Notes under the pieces: generated by a model
What the model was told of the DNA's origin: nothing
Seen by the model: only the letters and a program-made list of their open reading frames with translations
The model's database searches: none
Part shown: positions 11,691 to 22,988 of the stretch, piece after piece
How the letters are laid out: each line of letters starts with the position of its first letter
Position numbering within the stretch: position 1 is the first letter of the stretch
Made by a program: the position numbers and the translations under genes
Source of the DNA: Apostichopus japonicus
Taxonomy: Eukaryota > Echinodermata > Holothuroidea > Aspidochirotida > Stichopodidae
NCBI RefSeq assembly: GCF_037975245.1
Contig: NC_092572.1
Location: 33,577,989 to 33,641,988 of the forward strand
Length of the DNA: 64,000 nt
Reading direction: 5' to 3'

Positions 11691-13243
11691 TAGCCCGTCA
11701 TTATTTGTATGCACCCTATAGTACCCTACATGTACATTTTGGAACACAGAGCTGCCCCGGCGACTATAGGCCCAATTTCTAAAGTCCCAACAACCAATGC
11801 AAATTACTGTCAAAAGGAATTGGGGCCACAATAGGCCAGCTGTTTAGCTTGACATTTATTTATTAATAGCCTATATCGTGTTATAAATATACGGCAAACT
11901 GTACAGATATATGGAGTATCCCCGAATTTCCCCGTGGAAATGTCTGCATGGTTATTAGTAAAATAATAACTGTTTCTTATGTGGGGGTGAGAGGATATGA
12001 ATGGAGTCGTAGGATAGGCCTATATGAAGTTTCGTGAAAGTTTAATAAGGCAAGACTAACTAATACAGTCAAAATAGCAAATGATCCTGAGGTAATGAAC
12101 AGATAAGGAGCGGCGCCCAACCTATAAATACCAACACCTGATTAAGGGGTGCAGACAATTATCTATAAGATCTACATAGGTCTAACCATGGGCGCGTATG
12201 AGACGGGGTGAAGGTTTGCAACCCATCGATCAGAAGGTACCCTTTTCTTCAGACCAGCCGCTCTTTTTCGAGCATGCTAGCTTGTGTTGCGTCAGACCAA
12301 CCCCCCCCCCCCCCTCAACGAAGGTAGTCCCGTACGCTTATGTACATAACAAAACAACGGAAAGTATATAAGCTACTGCGATCATTTTCTCGAAACACTG
12401 AATCCCTCCCCTTCTGGATTGGCCCATGAAGACGGTTTGACTCACAATTCAAACTGATAGAGCCTAAACATGAGTATTTCTCGAGACACTTGTTTACAAA
12501 ATATTCTTAGAAGTACAGCTTGAGCTAGCTGGAACAATATTTTTGTCATGATTGTGTACGTTTAAGTGTTTTGTGCTTTTTCGCACGGCCAGCATACATT
12601 TATCCCCACAACGGATGATAACAATGCCTGGCCCTTAAACGTCGACCATAGCTGAAACATTTTTTTCATTGTGACTTCTATAGAATTTTCTACAATGATG
12701 TACTCATTCGTACTAGAAATAAAAGTTACGTTTGCAGCCAGGCCGCGCCGAGAGAATAATGACAGACTATACGTCTCAGAAGTGTTCTTACTTCTCATTG
12801 GTTAAAAACAAATTTCCTAAAACACTACTTTACATTAATTCACTGAATACAGCCTTTCAAGAATGTGGATGTGGTAATAAATATTGGTAAAAATGTAAAA
12901 GATTCAAAGTTGGTATTCCAGAAAATGGGTACATATCTGAAAAATTAGAAAGAACCCCACATAATATCAAATGAAAGATTCAAACTTTAAGCCAATGACA
13001 AGTTTTCTTTCACAAAGGGTGGTTCGTTCGCGCTTGGCGCTTGGCGCTAACACAATGCCTTAGACCTACGTACGTACAGTACAGTATACAGTATACTGTC
13101 ATCACTGCACTGCTTGGCGACCAATCCTAGTATTTCATAGTTTGTTCCCGCAGAAGCGCTTCGCCGTCACATTTGACGAGACTTGACACGACTGGACTTC
13201 ACCTTCAACGGCCGCTTGTATTTTTATATGAATCTAAAGCAAC
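11691..13243 (+). promoter_or_regulatory. 5' region upstream of the leader exon
   Basis: No coding segment is recognised. The last 200 bp before the leader exon are richer in CpG and contain GCGCTTGGCGCTTGGCGC (about 13030) and the near-palindrome CAGTATACAGTATACTG (about 13083). This is the expected place for the promoter of both element genes; I see no well-placed TATA box. Confidence 0.35.
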
Positions 13244-13254
13244 ATGTCACAAGT
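13244..13254 (+). CDS. Leader exon (Met-Ser-Gln), shared by both CACTA genes by inference
   Basis: ATGTCACAAGT is followed directly by a consensus donor GTAAGT. The exon ends in phase 2. The acceptor before 16246 begins with T and then an open frame, giving Met-Ser-Gln-Val into the SAMD3-like protein. An acceptor before 13596 (TTTTGTTAG) would equally join in frame to the transposase, giving Met-Ser-Gln-Val-Leu-Gly-Leu-Met. Without an upstream exon the SAMD3-like reading frame has no suitable start, which supports this exon. Confidence 0.65.
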
Positions 13255-16200
13255 GTAAGTTGACGTTAAGCCCTAATTGAAAGAGTTGTTTGGTTTATAA
13301 AAGTACAGATTAAATAACTGTTATGCCTAGGCTTTACTAGCCTAACTGTTCTGCTACTTATTCGCCTATATAAGATTAGAAGACTTTATAACTAAGCCTA
13401 GGCTATGTCTTACAAGTAACAGCCACTAGTACAATGCAGGGCCTACACTGTGGCCTACCATTGTATCAAAGTTTATAAGCCTAGCTAGCGCAGGCCAAGA
13501 CTGAACTATTAAAACTGAGTGTGCATTAATGCTGTGAGGTTTGTCCAGTACATATGCCAAGCCATCCTAATAAAGCCTAGCCAAGGTTTTGTTAGATTAG
13601 GCCTTATGGCATCCTTGCAGATGCAAAGTTGCTCAATATGTAACACTTTCAGGACCATTACTTTCAAAAAGTTGTTACATCACATAAGATTCTCACATAG
13701 TATTGAACCCAACTTCTCCATAAGATGTGGAATAGATGGTTGTGAAAGAAAATATCGGGTGTTCAGCACGTTTTATTCCCATCTGCGGAAATTTCATAAA
13801 AGAGTGTTCGATGTTAACATAAGGCATGACAGTAACTCTGGTGGGCATGAGGATACTGAAGTAGGCACAAGTCTAGTGACGGAAAACATTGGTTTAGAAG
13901 TTGATGATGTGACTCATAATTCGCATAAAAATAGTCTTGCAGAATCAACTGGAATAAGTGCTATCGATGCTGCTGCTCTGGGTGATGGATCACACATCAG
14001 AGAAATCGGTGAAAGATCCACGGAAAGAGACTTTGCTCTTTTCATCTTAGGCATGAAAGAGAAGCATAAACTACCACTTACTGTTACAAATAGCATAATA
14101 TTAGAGCTATCTGAACTCATCTATAACAGTTCAAGGGATGATAGCACAGAGATCAAAGAAAAACTTTCAGCTTCTGGTTTCACAGTGGCTAAAAATCCTG
14201 ATATCTTTAACTTTATCGATGAAAATTTTGAAAAGAAAAATAACATCTTTGAAAAGTTGGCCTCAGACTATAAACAGACAGCTTTTTATAAGGAGCATTT
14301 TGGTTTAGTTGAGCCAGTTGAACATGTGCTAGGTTCCACCTGTGGGAAAGATGATACATTCATTTATGTACCATTGCTTGATACTCTAAAAAGTCTTTTA
14401 AGTCATGATGATATTTTAGCAGAAGTTCTGAAGTCCCGTTCTAGACATGGGGACAAGCGATATGAGGATTACTATGATGGTGAAGCATTTCAAAATCATC
14501 CCCTATTCTCTTTGGAGCCACATGCACTCCAAGTTCATTTTTATTATGATGATTTTGGTGTGGTGAACCCACTTAGAAATAAAGCTAACAGCTACAAAGT
14601 TGCTGCATTTTATTTTGTTCTTGGAAATTTATCCCCAAAGTTTCGGTCAAAATTGTCATCAATTCAGCTTGTTTGCCTCTGCTGTACAAGATTAATAAAA
14701 CAGTATGGCTTTGGGAAAGTGCTCAAACCGCTTCTTGAGGATGTTAAAGTCTTAGAAAGTAAGGGGGTGACAATAACAACTTTAAACCAGGAGGAGTTTA
14801 CATTCAAGGGTTGCATTAGTTTGGTTTCCATGGATAACTTGGCAGCACATCAGTTAGGAGGCTTTCAGCAACATTTTCATGCTGGTAGAATATGTAGATT
14901 TTGCATGGCAAGTAGTAATGACATTCAAGATCATTTTGATTCATCCAGTTTAATCGAAAGAACAAGTGTTGGTCACAAACATCAGGTGCAGTTAGTTATG
15001 GAAAATCAAGGTCTTAGGCATGTTTATGGAGTAGCTTCTAAATCTGTTTTGTCAGATTTGCAATACTTTGATGTAATCAGTTGTCTACCACCTGATCCAG
15101 CTCATGATTTGCTCGAAGGACTTGTTCCAGAATTAATGACGAAGGTTGTGACAACATTTATTCGGGATGGCTTTTTCACTTTGGAATCTTTTAACAGTGC
15201 TTTGAAACTTTTTCCCTTTGGAAAAAGTGATCAGAAAAGCAAACCAACTTGCAATACCACTGCTAACCTGGGAAGTTTCAAAATCAAACAAACAGCATCT
15301 CAAACATGGTGCCTGATGAGATTATTGCCTTTAATCATAGGAAGCTCAATTCCAGAGGGAAATGAATACTGGGAACTATTTTTGTCACTTATGGATATTT
15401 GTGAAATTACATTTGCTCCCTCTATACCGTGTGAAATGGTTGCATACTTGGAATATCTGGTGCATGGATTTCTGGTTGCTCTGAAAGAGCTCTTTCCTGA
15501 AGATAGAATTAAACCCAAAAGTCATTACTTATTGCATTACCCTCGTTCAATATTGAAATATGGACCTCTTGTTCACTGCTGGACAATGAGGTTTGAAGCT
15601 AAACATGCATATTTCAAAGAAATTGCCAATAGGCAGAAAAACAGGCGGAATTTGTGTAAGACATTGGCAAGGCGTCATCAATTACTTATGTGCTATTATG
15701 GAGCTGGTCAGAATTTTTTGGATGACAAAATGACATCCAACTCAGGAGGGGACATTCAAAAGTTACATCAGTTTTGTGATGGGATTCAGAGAGCTTTGAA
15801 AAGTCAATTTCCAAGCATTGAAGAAGTGCATACATTAGCTTTTGTTGAATTACACAGTTCATTGTATGCAAAAGGTTGTTGCATGGTTCTAGAGGCAAGA
15901 GAAAATAGGTTGCATGAATTTGGCAAAATAGATGCAATCTTTATCAAAGGTGGTAAAGTGTATTTTGTTTTGATGGTTTTGCACACTATTGGTTACAGTC
16001 AACATTTCCATAGCTATGTATTGTGTTTTCAACAAAAATGGGTCATATTTGCTTATAAAGATTTTGCTTGTCATTTACCCTTATCAATTTACACAAATCA
16101 AAATCAGAGAATGGTAACACTTAAGTACTTTGTTTAGAGAAACATTAATACTTAAAATAGAGCATCTCATTCCTTATCATTGTTACTTTGAACTTCAAAG

Positions 16201-19200
16201 GTTAGAAGAAACAACTTTTTAGTTTCTATATATTTGTGTCTTCAGTGAAGCACTTAAACGGTACCATGTAACTTATGGATCCAGAAAAAGGGTTTTCTTA
16301 TGTAGTGCAAGTGATGTAGAACCAGAAATCAAATCTCAATTTGGGATAAAGAAATTTCGGCTTCAGGTCTTTGATAAAGACTTTGACGACTGGGTGGACA
16401 TTGACGGTGATATAGAAGAAGAGCAGATGGAAGATAAAGCAGTTAAACTGAATGTGATTGGTGAAAGGGATGAAGGTAAGTATAAATGCTTCTTGTACAC
16501 GATTGCAAAAAGATTGTTGTCCAGAAAAATTTGCCTATCAGCAGCATGTTTATTACCATTTCATGAAGGAGCCTTATTGGCATAATGTGATGTGTGAACC
16601 CCATTTGGAACTTATTGGTACTTGGGTAGTTCCAAGGATAATATATGCACATATAACATTCTTGTATGAATGTATGTACATTGTCATAACCTCTCCTCAT
16701 GGCTTTCCCCCTACAGTAGTGGAAAGTTTTGGGATATTTGACAGGAGGAAGTCACTATAGTATTCATATTTGAAATTTCAGGGAAGCTTTAAGATAAGAA
16801 ATTATCACAGTCTGAAGGTATTCTGCAAGGGACAAATTGGTATGCCAAAGTTGAATACTACTTCAAATTTTCATTGTAACAGTTTACAGTTTGCAATATC
16901 AATCAAAAAGCATTACTGTCTAATGAAAGTGCTAATCAATATCAAATTGGTTAGCAGTTGAAGATTTAATAGTAAGTAGCAAATTGCAATGCAAATCCAG
17001 TTATTTTGTTTCTTGTACTTATGAGCAACACATATTTAATCTTTACATCCTGGGGTTTTGCAAATTAGAAAAATAATTTATAATACATATTTTGGACACT
17101 CCTTTCCTTTGTCAGTTGCATGCCTCAGTGCCAGTTCATTTACAAGCTCTTCAAGTTCAGATGACACCATTATATTGGCTGGAAATGAAAGAGATGTACC
17201 TTGTACCAGTGATGTTTCAGACAGGTAAGACATGTAACATTTCATGTTTGAATTATTATCCTACCTTGACAGAAGCAAAAAAGAGCTTATTTAAGGGAAT
17301 AAGCAGTTGCCCCAAACTAATTTGCAATATCAGCTAAACCTTGCAAATTTCTGGTGCTGACCTTACAATTATATTTTATGGCATTTTAGAACATAAATAT
17401 TGCATATAAAAGACAAATCTAAGAGTTATGGTGCATGAATTCAACAATTCAGTAACAAAAACATTGTCACATGAGTAGGAAGAGCCATAATAGAAATATT
17501 ATACTACAGTATACTAATTCAAATCAGGGTGACTGCATTTTCTCTTTAAGCTATCACTACAATATATTAGGGTATGGGGGGTGGGGGGTTGGTGGAACTT
17601 GGTTGGTTAACAGTAAGTCCCACACATTCCCTAAAGAAGTTCAGTACAAAGCCCCTTATTTGAAGAGGCCATTTAATATGAAGTCACATTTTGCTAAGTA
17701 CTGACATGCATGTTCAACAACTTACAGCTGAAGTAGTGAAAATCAAGCTGTTCAACCTGTGTCAAAGTATAATCTGTATTGTTCATGTAAAATTTGTTTA
17801 GGGTCACTTTATTGAAAGTGCTAATTCTATACATTTTGCTAATAAAGTTTTGTTTACCCTTTTTGCATGCTTGATAGTTTTCATGAAGAAGAAAAGTTCT
17901 TGCCATGGCCAAACAAGTTTGAGCTGCATCAAGATGATGTTAGGAGAGACATCTTGGTAGAACTATTAAAAGGGGGACCTGTCAGCAACAGAATTAAATC
18001 TGCTGTAATCCAAGCTACATTTGACAAAATGTGCTTGTTTACTGTGTAAGTACCTTTCCCTATTTGAATATTAATATTTTGTCTTTTCAATCACTAATGC
18101 TAAACCAGTGTAAATTTTTGCCTTCAAATGTCATACGCATGCATAATGCACAAGTCTTTGGAATCTTGACTTTTCAACATCTCAGAATTACTAGCTTTGA
18201 AATATGTCAATGTGTAAGTATGCCATCTTTGAAATTGTGGTGTTATTTAACCTGGAACAATAACACCTTTGGAAGCCTGTATTTTCGCATTTGATTTTTT
18301 GCATATAAAGACGTCATGTGTCAATAACCTACAGATTTTAATATTGTGGAACCTTGGAATGATGTGGTTACAACTTTGTTAAAGTTCTGTTCATATTTTA
18401 ACTTCAGATGGGGATATCCACATTACCAAAACAAACAAGCTCAGGCAGCGACCTCAAATATAAAATCATAGCCTTTTAGCTGACTCAGCCTGTCTGGGGG
18501 GAATGGGGGTGCTAGGTAAGGTACTTAGTACAAGCAGGACTTGATGGTTAGTGGGTAAATGGGTGAACTTTTCACTGTTATTATTAAGTTGCAAAATAAG
18601 TTTAAAAATGTAATTTTTGGTGTTTGTGTGTGTAAGGTTTATTTCACTCCCAGATCAACATCAGACTAAAACAAGGAATTAAGAATTACATAGTAAAAAC
18701 AAAACAATTTAGACAATATATCTTCAAGAATGATACAAGAGACCACTATAGAGATAGTCCGCAGTATCCCGTAACATAAGAAATTTCTATTATGGGAGAT
18801 CATTGGGCCTGTATGAGTCTCACCCAACCAAGCCCTGTCCTGCTGATATGAAGGTTAAAAACTGGAGCTTTTGGAGCCCCAGACAGTACCATCTTTTCCT
18901 TTCACTCCACATTTTAAAAAGGCTCCCCCAATATACTAAATCCCCCCCAAAAGAGTTGGTCAAGTGGGTAATTGCCCCCCCCTCCTAAATTTTACAGCTG
19001 GCACTAACCCTGTATGTGAATCAACTATAAAGTGATATTCATTTTTGTAGGTATCCTACTACAGATCAATACAATACAGCAGCTAAAGCAGTCATAAAGT
19101 CCTTTCCAAACTTGGCAATCAAATTACCATTCTGTGAGCCTTATGTAAGTATATGATTAAGCTCTTCATTTATTATCTAGAAGGTGGGCGTATATGTACA

Positions 19201-22200
19201 TATAAAAAGCACCTGACTAGATTGTGTAATTTCGACTACTTTGTACAAAACTACCACTACTAATGGTATCAGTCAAATTGGTGCTTTTCAGGTAGACAGG
19301 AGACTATTTTCACTGTATTTGCTTAATTGTCAAAAGCCATTTTTATATCCAGTAGCTGGTGCTAGTGAAGAACTATGTACAGCTGGATCTTTTTAATAAA
19401 GACATCAAATGATGGGGCATTCAAAACTAGATTGTTTCTCCTGCCATTTCAAGGGCAAAATCTTACATCCACTATAGATTAATTTTGCTGTTGGTTTGTA
19501 AAAGTACTTTTCAGTTTGAGGGAACTTAACTGGGTGGATGCAAGGGTTGAACTGCTGCAGCACAGGGTGGGTGGGGGAGGGGGGATATTGTAGTCTGGGG
19601 TCTTGTATACATGCAGATGTTTGCACATTAGCCCCCTCCTGTGACATATATGTATACATACATATTCATATAATTTACTGGCCTACCCGAGAAGATGCAT
19701 GAACCAGTACACATTGTGCATGCATCTGACATGAATGTCCAGATGTGCATACTTGTAAGATCAAGGTGTCTACTCTTTAAAATGGGTGAGGTGACATGAT
19801 GAAACATGTGCATAAATTACATTGTGAGGTTGCCGAGTTTTATACCTAACAATAGTGTTGAAGTTTAATTTGAATTGTTCAGCTGTTTTTAAGACCTTGT
19901 AACAAAATTACAATATACTTTGTGTTCAAGTGTTCATCACAATTTCATAGCTCTTTAAATTACAAGTCCAGACTGAAGAAAGGTATTTTAACAGAATATG
20001 TAACATTGATATCAGATTATCTCATCATACTGCTGCTTCCATTCATTTTTGCATCTTGGTTTTGTAGGATGCATTGAAAAATGCACTCAAAGATAAGTTC
20101 AGAAATGAGAGGAGACACATGACGAGGGATGTAGTTGTGAAGAAGAGGAAGACATCTACACATGCAACAACTGACGAGGGAGAACGAAAAGAGGGAGCTG
20201 ATTGGACTCTACCTGAGGGTGAAACAGAGGAGACTATCAAACTGCACATTAAGGAACTACAAAAGGAATCAACAAAGAAAAAACAAGACAAGAACAAAAT
20301 TAAGTCATTAATGGCACTGACATTTGGAGAGAGAAGGAGACTTGTACTTGAGGAGAAACCACCAATAGCAGAAATCAGAGGCAAATTTCCTACTCTATTT
20401 TGTGCAGAACAGGTAATTTCAAACAAATGATTCCTAATTATTAAGACTTATGATTATAATGTTCTACACTGGAAATTGTTGGTTTGACGAAATCATAAGC
20501 CAATGTTAAGGCTTGTGTATGTAAGGGTGAATGAACTTGTGTTCATGCTGCATAGCTTGCTCTCAGGATTTCTCAGGAAGGGAAGCTTCCTTGAATCATA
20601 GCTGATATTCATGAAACACAGTGCAATAAGTGGAAAAATTGTCAGTTACTGGCTTCTTAAAAATCCCTTAGAATGTTGATTGCATTTGGTTAGTAGATGA
20701 TTCCTACCTTTTTTAGTTCAAGAATCATTTGAGGTAGACAAAGTTCAAGGAAAAGGGTCATGAGTGTATTTTGCCACAAATTAACCTGCCAAGTGAGCTA
20801 ATCATAGCTGTTTTATTTACCATGGAAGAAACACATTGTTAGCTTTGACAGGGATTTTCAAAAAGTAGGTGAATCTAAATACCATGGATGATATGTAAGA
20901 GTATTTGAATGTTTAGAATTTCTACTAAAATAGAGGTTTGACTGAAGAAAATCATGAATAACTGCCAAAACAAGATTCTTTTACTGACTTAATGATCTAA
21001 CACGAATACTTGGCTGAAAGTTCCTGTTTGAAAGTTGTTTATTAATACAATGTCATTATCATCCTTTTTATTACCTTAATTCATAGATCATAGAAGATTT
21101 TTCAGCCATCATCAGTTGGGATGCAGTGTCGGAGATGTTCTACAAAAATCTTGATGACATTGCAGCAAAGATCATCACCTACAACACAAATCACTCAAAG
21201 GGCACTCTTCGATTCCTTGTTGAATACAACAACTTTATTCAGCAATTGACAGAAAAAGACAAAAGGGGTAAGTTAACATCTCAAAGTGCTGAGTTAATTA
21301 CCAAAAATAATAAAAAAGTTTACTATTATGTAGACTAGGAGATATGTCTTAACAGTTTCAGTTGAGACAAGCATTTTGTCAGCTTCTTAAAATATAAATT
21401 AGTTAAACTGATGGCAGATGTTTGAAAACTTAAAAAAAAATCCAAGGTCTTTCAAGATAATGAAGAAAAATGTGGCCAATCCTGTTTCATATATACATGA
21501 TAATCTGAGCAAGGAGACAAGTTGTGACAATATGAGGCAAAGTAGCAACAGTGTCGTCATTGGATGAATTAGATGGTTTACTGAATCCTGCAATAAAACA
21601 TTAATTAAGGAACACTTCAATGTAGTTATTTTTAAGAGTGCAGAGATAAAACTGCATTGATACACTACATCAACTTACTAAATCATTATGTTATTTTCAG
21701 GAAATCAGCATGAAATTTTTTACTGTTGTGTTACATTTTACATTCATTTACACTGAATGAAGACAATAAGTTCTGTGTTTATTTCTGCTACAGATGCTAC
21801 ATGGACCGCAGCTCTCTGGATACTACCTGGCTTCCTGAAAGAAGATCGCAACTTTCTGTTTATAAACAGTGATGATGATGTAAGCTTCCCATTTTAATAA
21901 CCCTTTCATTAGTTGGTGTATTATTTGTAAACTTGCAAAAGATGTAAAGAGTAATATGTCGATAACCCTTCTAAGGCCAAAGAAATCTATGCAATGCTGA
22001 TCGGGGTGTGTGTGAGGCCTCGGTTTGTAAACACTATACCTCAAGAAGTGAAAGATGGTTTGCACTTCAAGAGTAATATGTAGATAGCCCTGGTGAGCAG
22101 ATGATCCCTATTTTTTCTTTGAATTAAAAGATAACACAAGGTAACCCTTGGTGAGTAGGTGGTTCTTCCTGTTTTTGATTGTGGTCAGAGGTCATTTGAG

Positions 22201-22887
22201 ATCAACAAACATGAAAACCTGAACCCTTTAATTACCACCACATATCATGAATTGAATTTAGGTAGCATTTGGTAAGTAGCAAATCCTGAATGTTTTGTAT
22301 GGAGGTCACAGTTCACTTGTCTTCAATTAGAGCCAAGTCTTAATAAAGTTGATCGCTGAAGAAATGATAGTTGGTTTCAAATTCAATCTTCTTATATAGG
22401 CACCTATTATTCGATACTCTAAGGCCAATGGCACTTCTGGTGATATCAGGTCAGCACGGTGGAAGTTGGAAAATCTGCCATCTAATGTTGCTTCATAATG
22501 GCAAGGAATCACTAAGTTATTTGACATTCTGGTTTATATATACCCTGAGTTATAGAAACATTCGCAATATTCATTTATAGCTAGAAATGATGCTTATTCA
22601 AATCAGCTCCCAAGTAATATTATCAAATGCAAGTTTAGTGTATGTGATTCTGAAGAAGCTGGATTACCTTTGAAAATGTGTTATCAGGAATTAATCATCC
22701 TATTTATTTCATTGTTTGATAGGTTAGCTCGGATGTTGAAATCAACACACCGGTCATAACGTACACTGGGGATCCGCTGGACCCATCAAACATAACAATC
22801 ATTGCAGAAAACGAAAAATGCAGTACTGCAGCAACTGAGGCAGTTCTAATCCTGCTGGCAACATATTATGTTTTCAACATACAGTAA
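13244..22887 (+). CDS. SAMD3-like protein of the CACTA element, nine exons
   Basis: Exons: 13244-13254, 16246-16475, 17116-17224, 17878-18045, 19051-19144, 20068-20412, 21087-21267, 21794-21879, 22723-22887. All introns are GT-AG, most donors are GTAAGN, and phases agree throughout, giving 462 aa. Residues 1-80 resemble a ubiquitin/PB1-like fold (KRVFLCSASDVEPEI, FDKDFDDWVDI). A Ser-rich linker (81-117) follows, then the body typical of animal proteins named 'sterile alpha motif domain-containing protein 3-like': WPNKFEL near 124, YPTTDQYNTAAKAV (exon 5), and the basic stretch KKRK (229-232), a possible nuclear signal, before DWTLPEGETEET. I do not see a SAM domain itself. Function is unknown; its place suggests the TnpA role of En/Spm, binding element ends. 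The C terminus is cut by an apparent frameshift. The name rests on remembered family patterns. Confidence 0.78.
13606..16137 (+). CDS. CACTA/EnSpm-type DDE transposase with two N-terminal zinc fingers
   Basis: The 843-aa protein cuts and joins the element's ends. Two C2H2-type fingers lie at the N terminus (C9, C12, H25, H31; C41, C46, H59, H64) and probably bind DNA. The RNase-H-fold catalytic part shows the landmarks of tnp2-like CACTA transposases: YYDDFGVVNPL (D315/D316), SMDNLAAHQLGGF (D410), a CxxC pair in RICRFC (C430, C433), PPDPAHDLLEGL (H500) and WTMRFEAKHAYF (E664). The C-terminal end is HLPLSIYT...VTLKYFV. I chose Met at 13606 because the finger begins just after it; an earlier in-frame GTG is not a eukaryotic start. 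The frame is uninterrupted. It lies wholly inside the first intron of the SAMD3-like gene, and no AATAAA lies between its stop and the next acceptor (16246), so its mRNA probably runs on into the downstream exons. Family assignment is from motifs, not a search. Confidence 0.85.
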   Translation: MASLQMQSCSICNTFRTITFKKLLHHIRFSHSIEPNFSIRCGIDGCERKYRVFSTFYSHLRKFHKRVFDVNIRHDSNSGGHEDTEVGTSLVTENIGLEVDDVTHNSHKNSLAESTGISAIDAAALGDGSHIREIGERSTERDFALFILGMKEKHKLPLTVTNSIILELSELIYNSSRDDSTEIKEKLSASGFTVAKNPDIFNFIDENFEKKNNIFEKLASDYKQTAFYKEHFGLVEPVEHVLGSTCGKDDTFIYVPLLDTLKSLLSHDDILAEVLKSRSRHGDKRYEDYYDGEAFQNHPLFSLEPHALQVHFYYDDFGVVNPLRNKANSYKVAAFYFVLGNLSPKFRSKLSSIQLVCLCCTRLIKQYGFGKVLKPLLEDVKVLESKGVTITTLNQEEFTFKGCISLVSMDNLAAHQLGGFQQHFHAGRICRFCMASSNDIQDHFDSSSLIERTSVGHKHQVQLVMENQGLRHVYGVASKSVLSDLQYFDVISCLPPDPAHDLLEGLVPELMTKVVTTFIRDGFFTLESFNSALKLFPFGKSDQKSKPTCNTTANLGSFKIKQTASQTWCLMRLLPLIIGSSIPEGNEYWELFLSLMDICEITFAPSIPCEMVAYLEYLVHGFLVALKELFPEDRIKPKSHYLLHYPRSILKYGPLVHCWTMRFEAKHAYFKEIANRQKNRRNLCKTLARRHQLLMCYYGAGQNFLDDKMTSNSGGDIQKLHQFCDGIQRALKSQFPSIEEVHTLAFVELHSSLYAKGCCMVLEARENRLHEFGKIDAIFIKGGKVYFVLMVLHTIGYSQHFHSYVLCFQQKWVIFAYKDFACHLPLSIYTNQNQRMVTLKYFV

Positions 22888-22988
22888 AAGGAACACTGAC
22901 ATTTCTGCAAAATGTTCTGCTGCAATGCAAAGACAAGGGGAAATTGCCTCAAAAGATCATTTCATTAATTGCAAAACTTCAAGCATGA
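22885..22988 (+). pseudogene. Out-of-frame C-terminal tail of the SAMD3-like gene
   Basis: The exon-9 frame ends TTC AAC ATA CAG TAA (stop 22885-22887). Starting at 22890 another frame reads GTLTFLQNVLLQCKDKGKLP and continues to a TGA at 22986-22988; its amphipathic Leu/Lys-rich character is what SAMD3-like C termini show. The two parts are separated by 5 bases where 6 would keep frame, so a single-base deletion (or assembly error) at the TAAAA run truncates the protein by about 34 residues. Confidence 0.6.

Noticed and set aside
13519-13605. Longer start of the transposase (GTG at 13519)
   Set aside because: GTG is not a normal eukaryotic start, the added 29 residues show no family features, and the zinc finger begins just after the ATG at 13606.
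20043-20426. 127-codon minus-strand open frame
   Set aside because: It is antisense to exon 6 of the SAMD3-like gene, whose frame, phases and family features are well supported.
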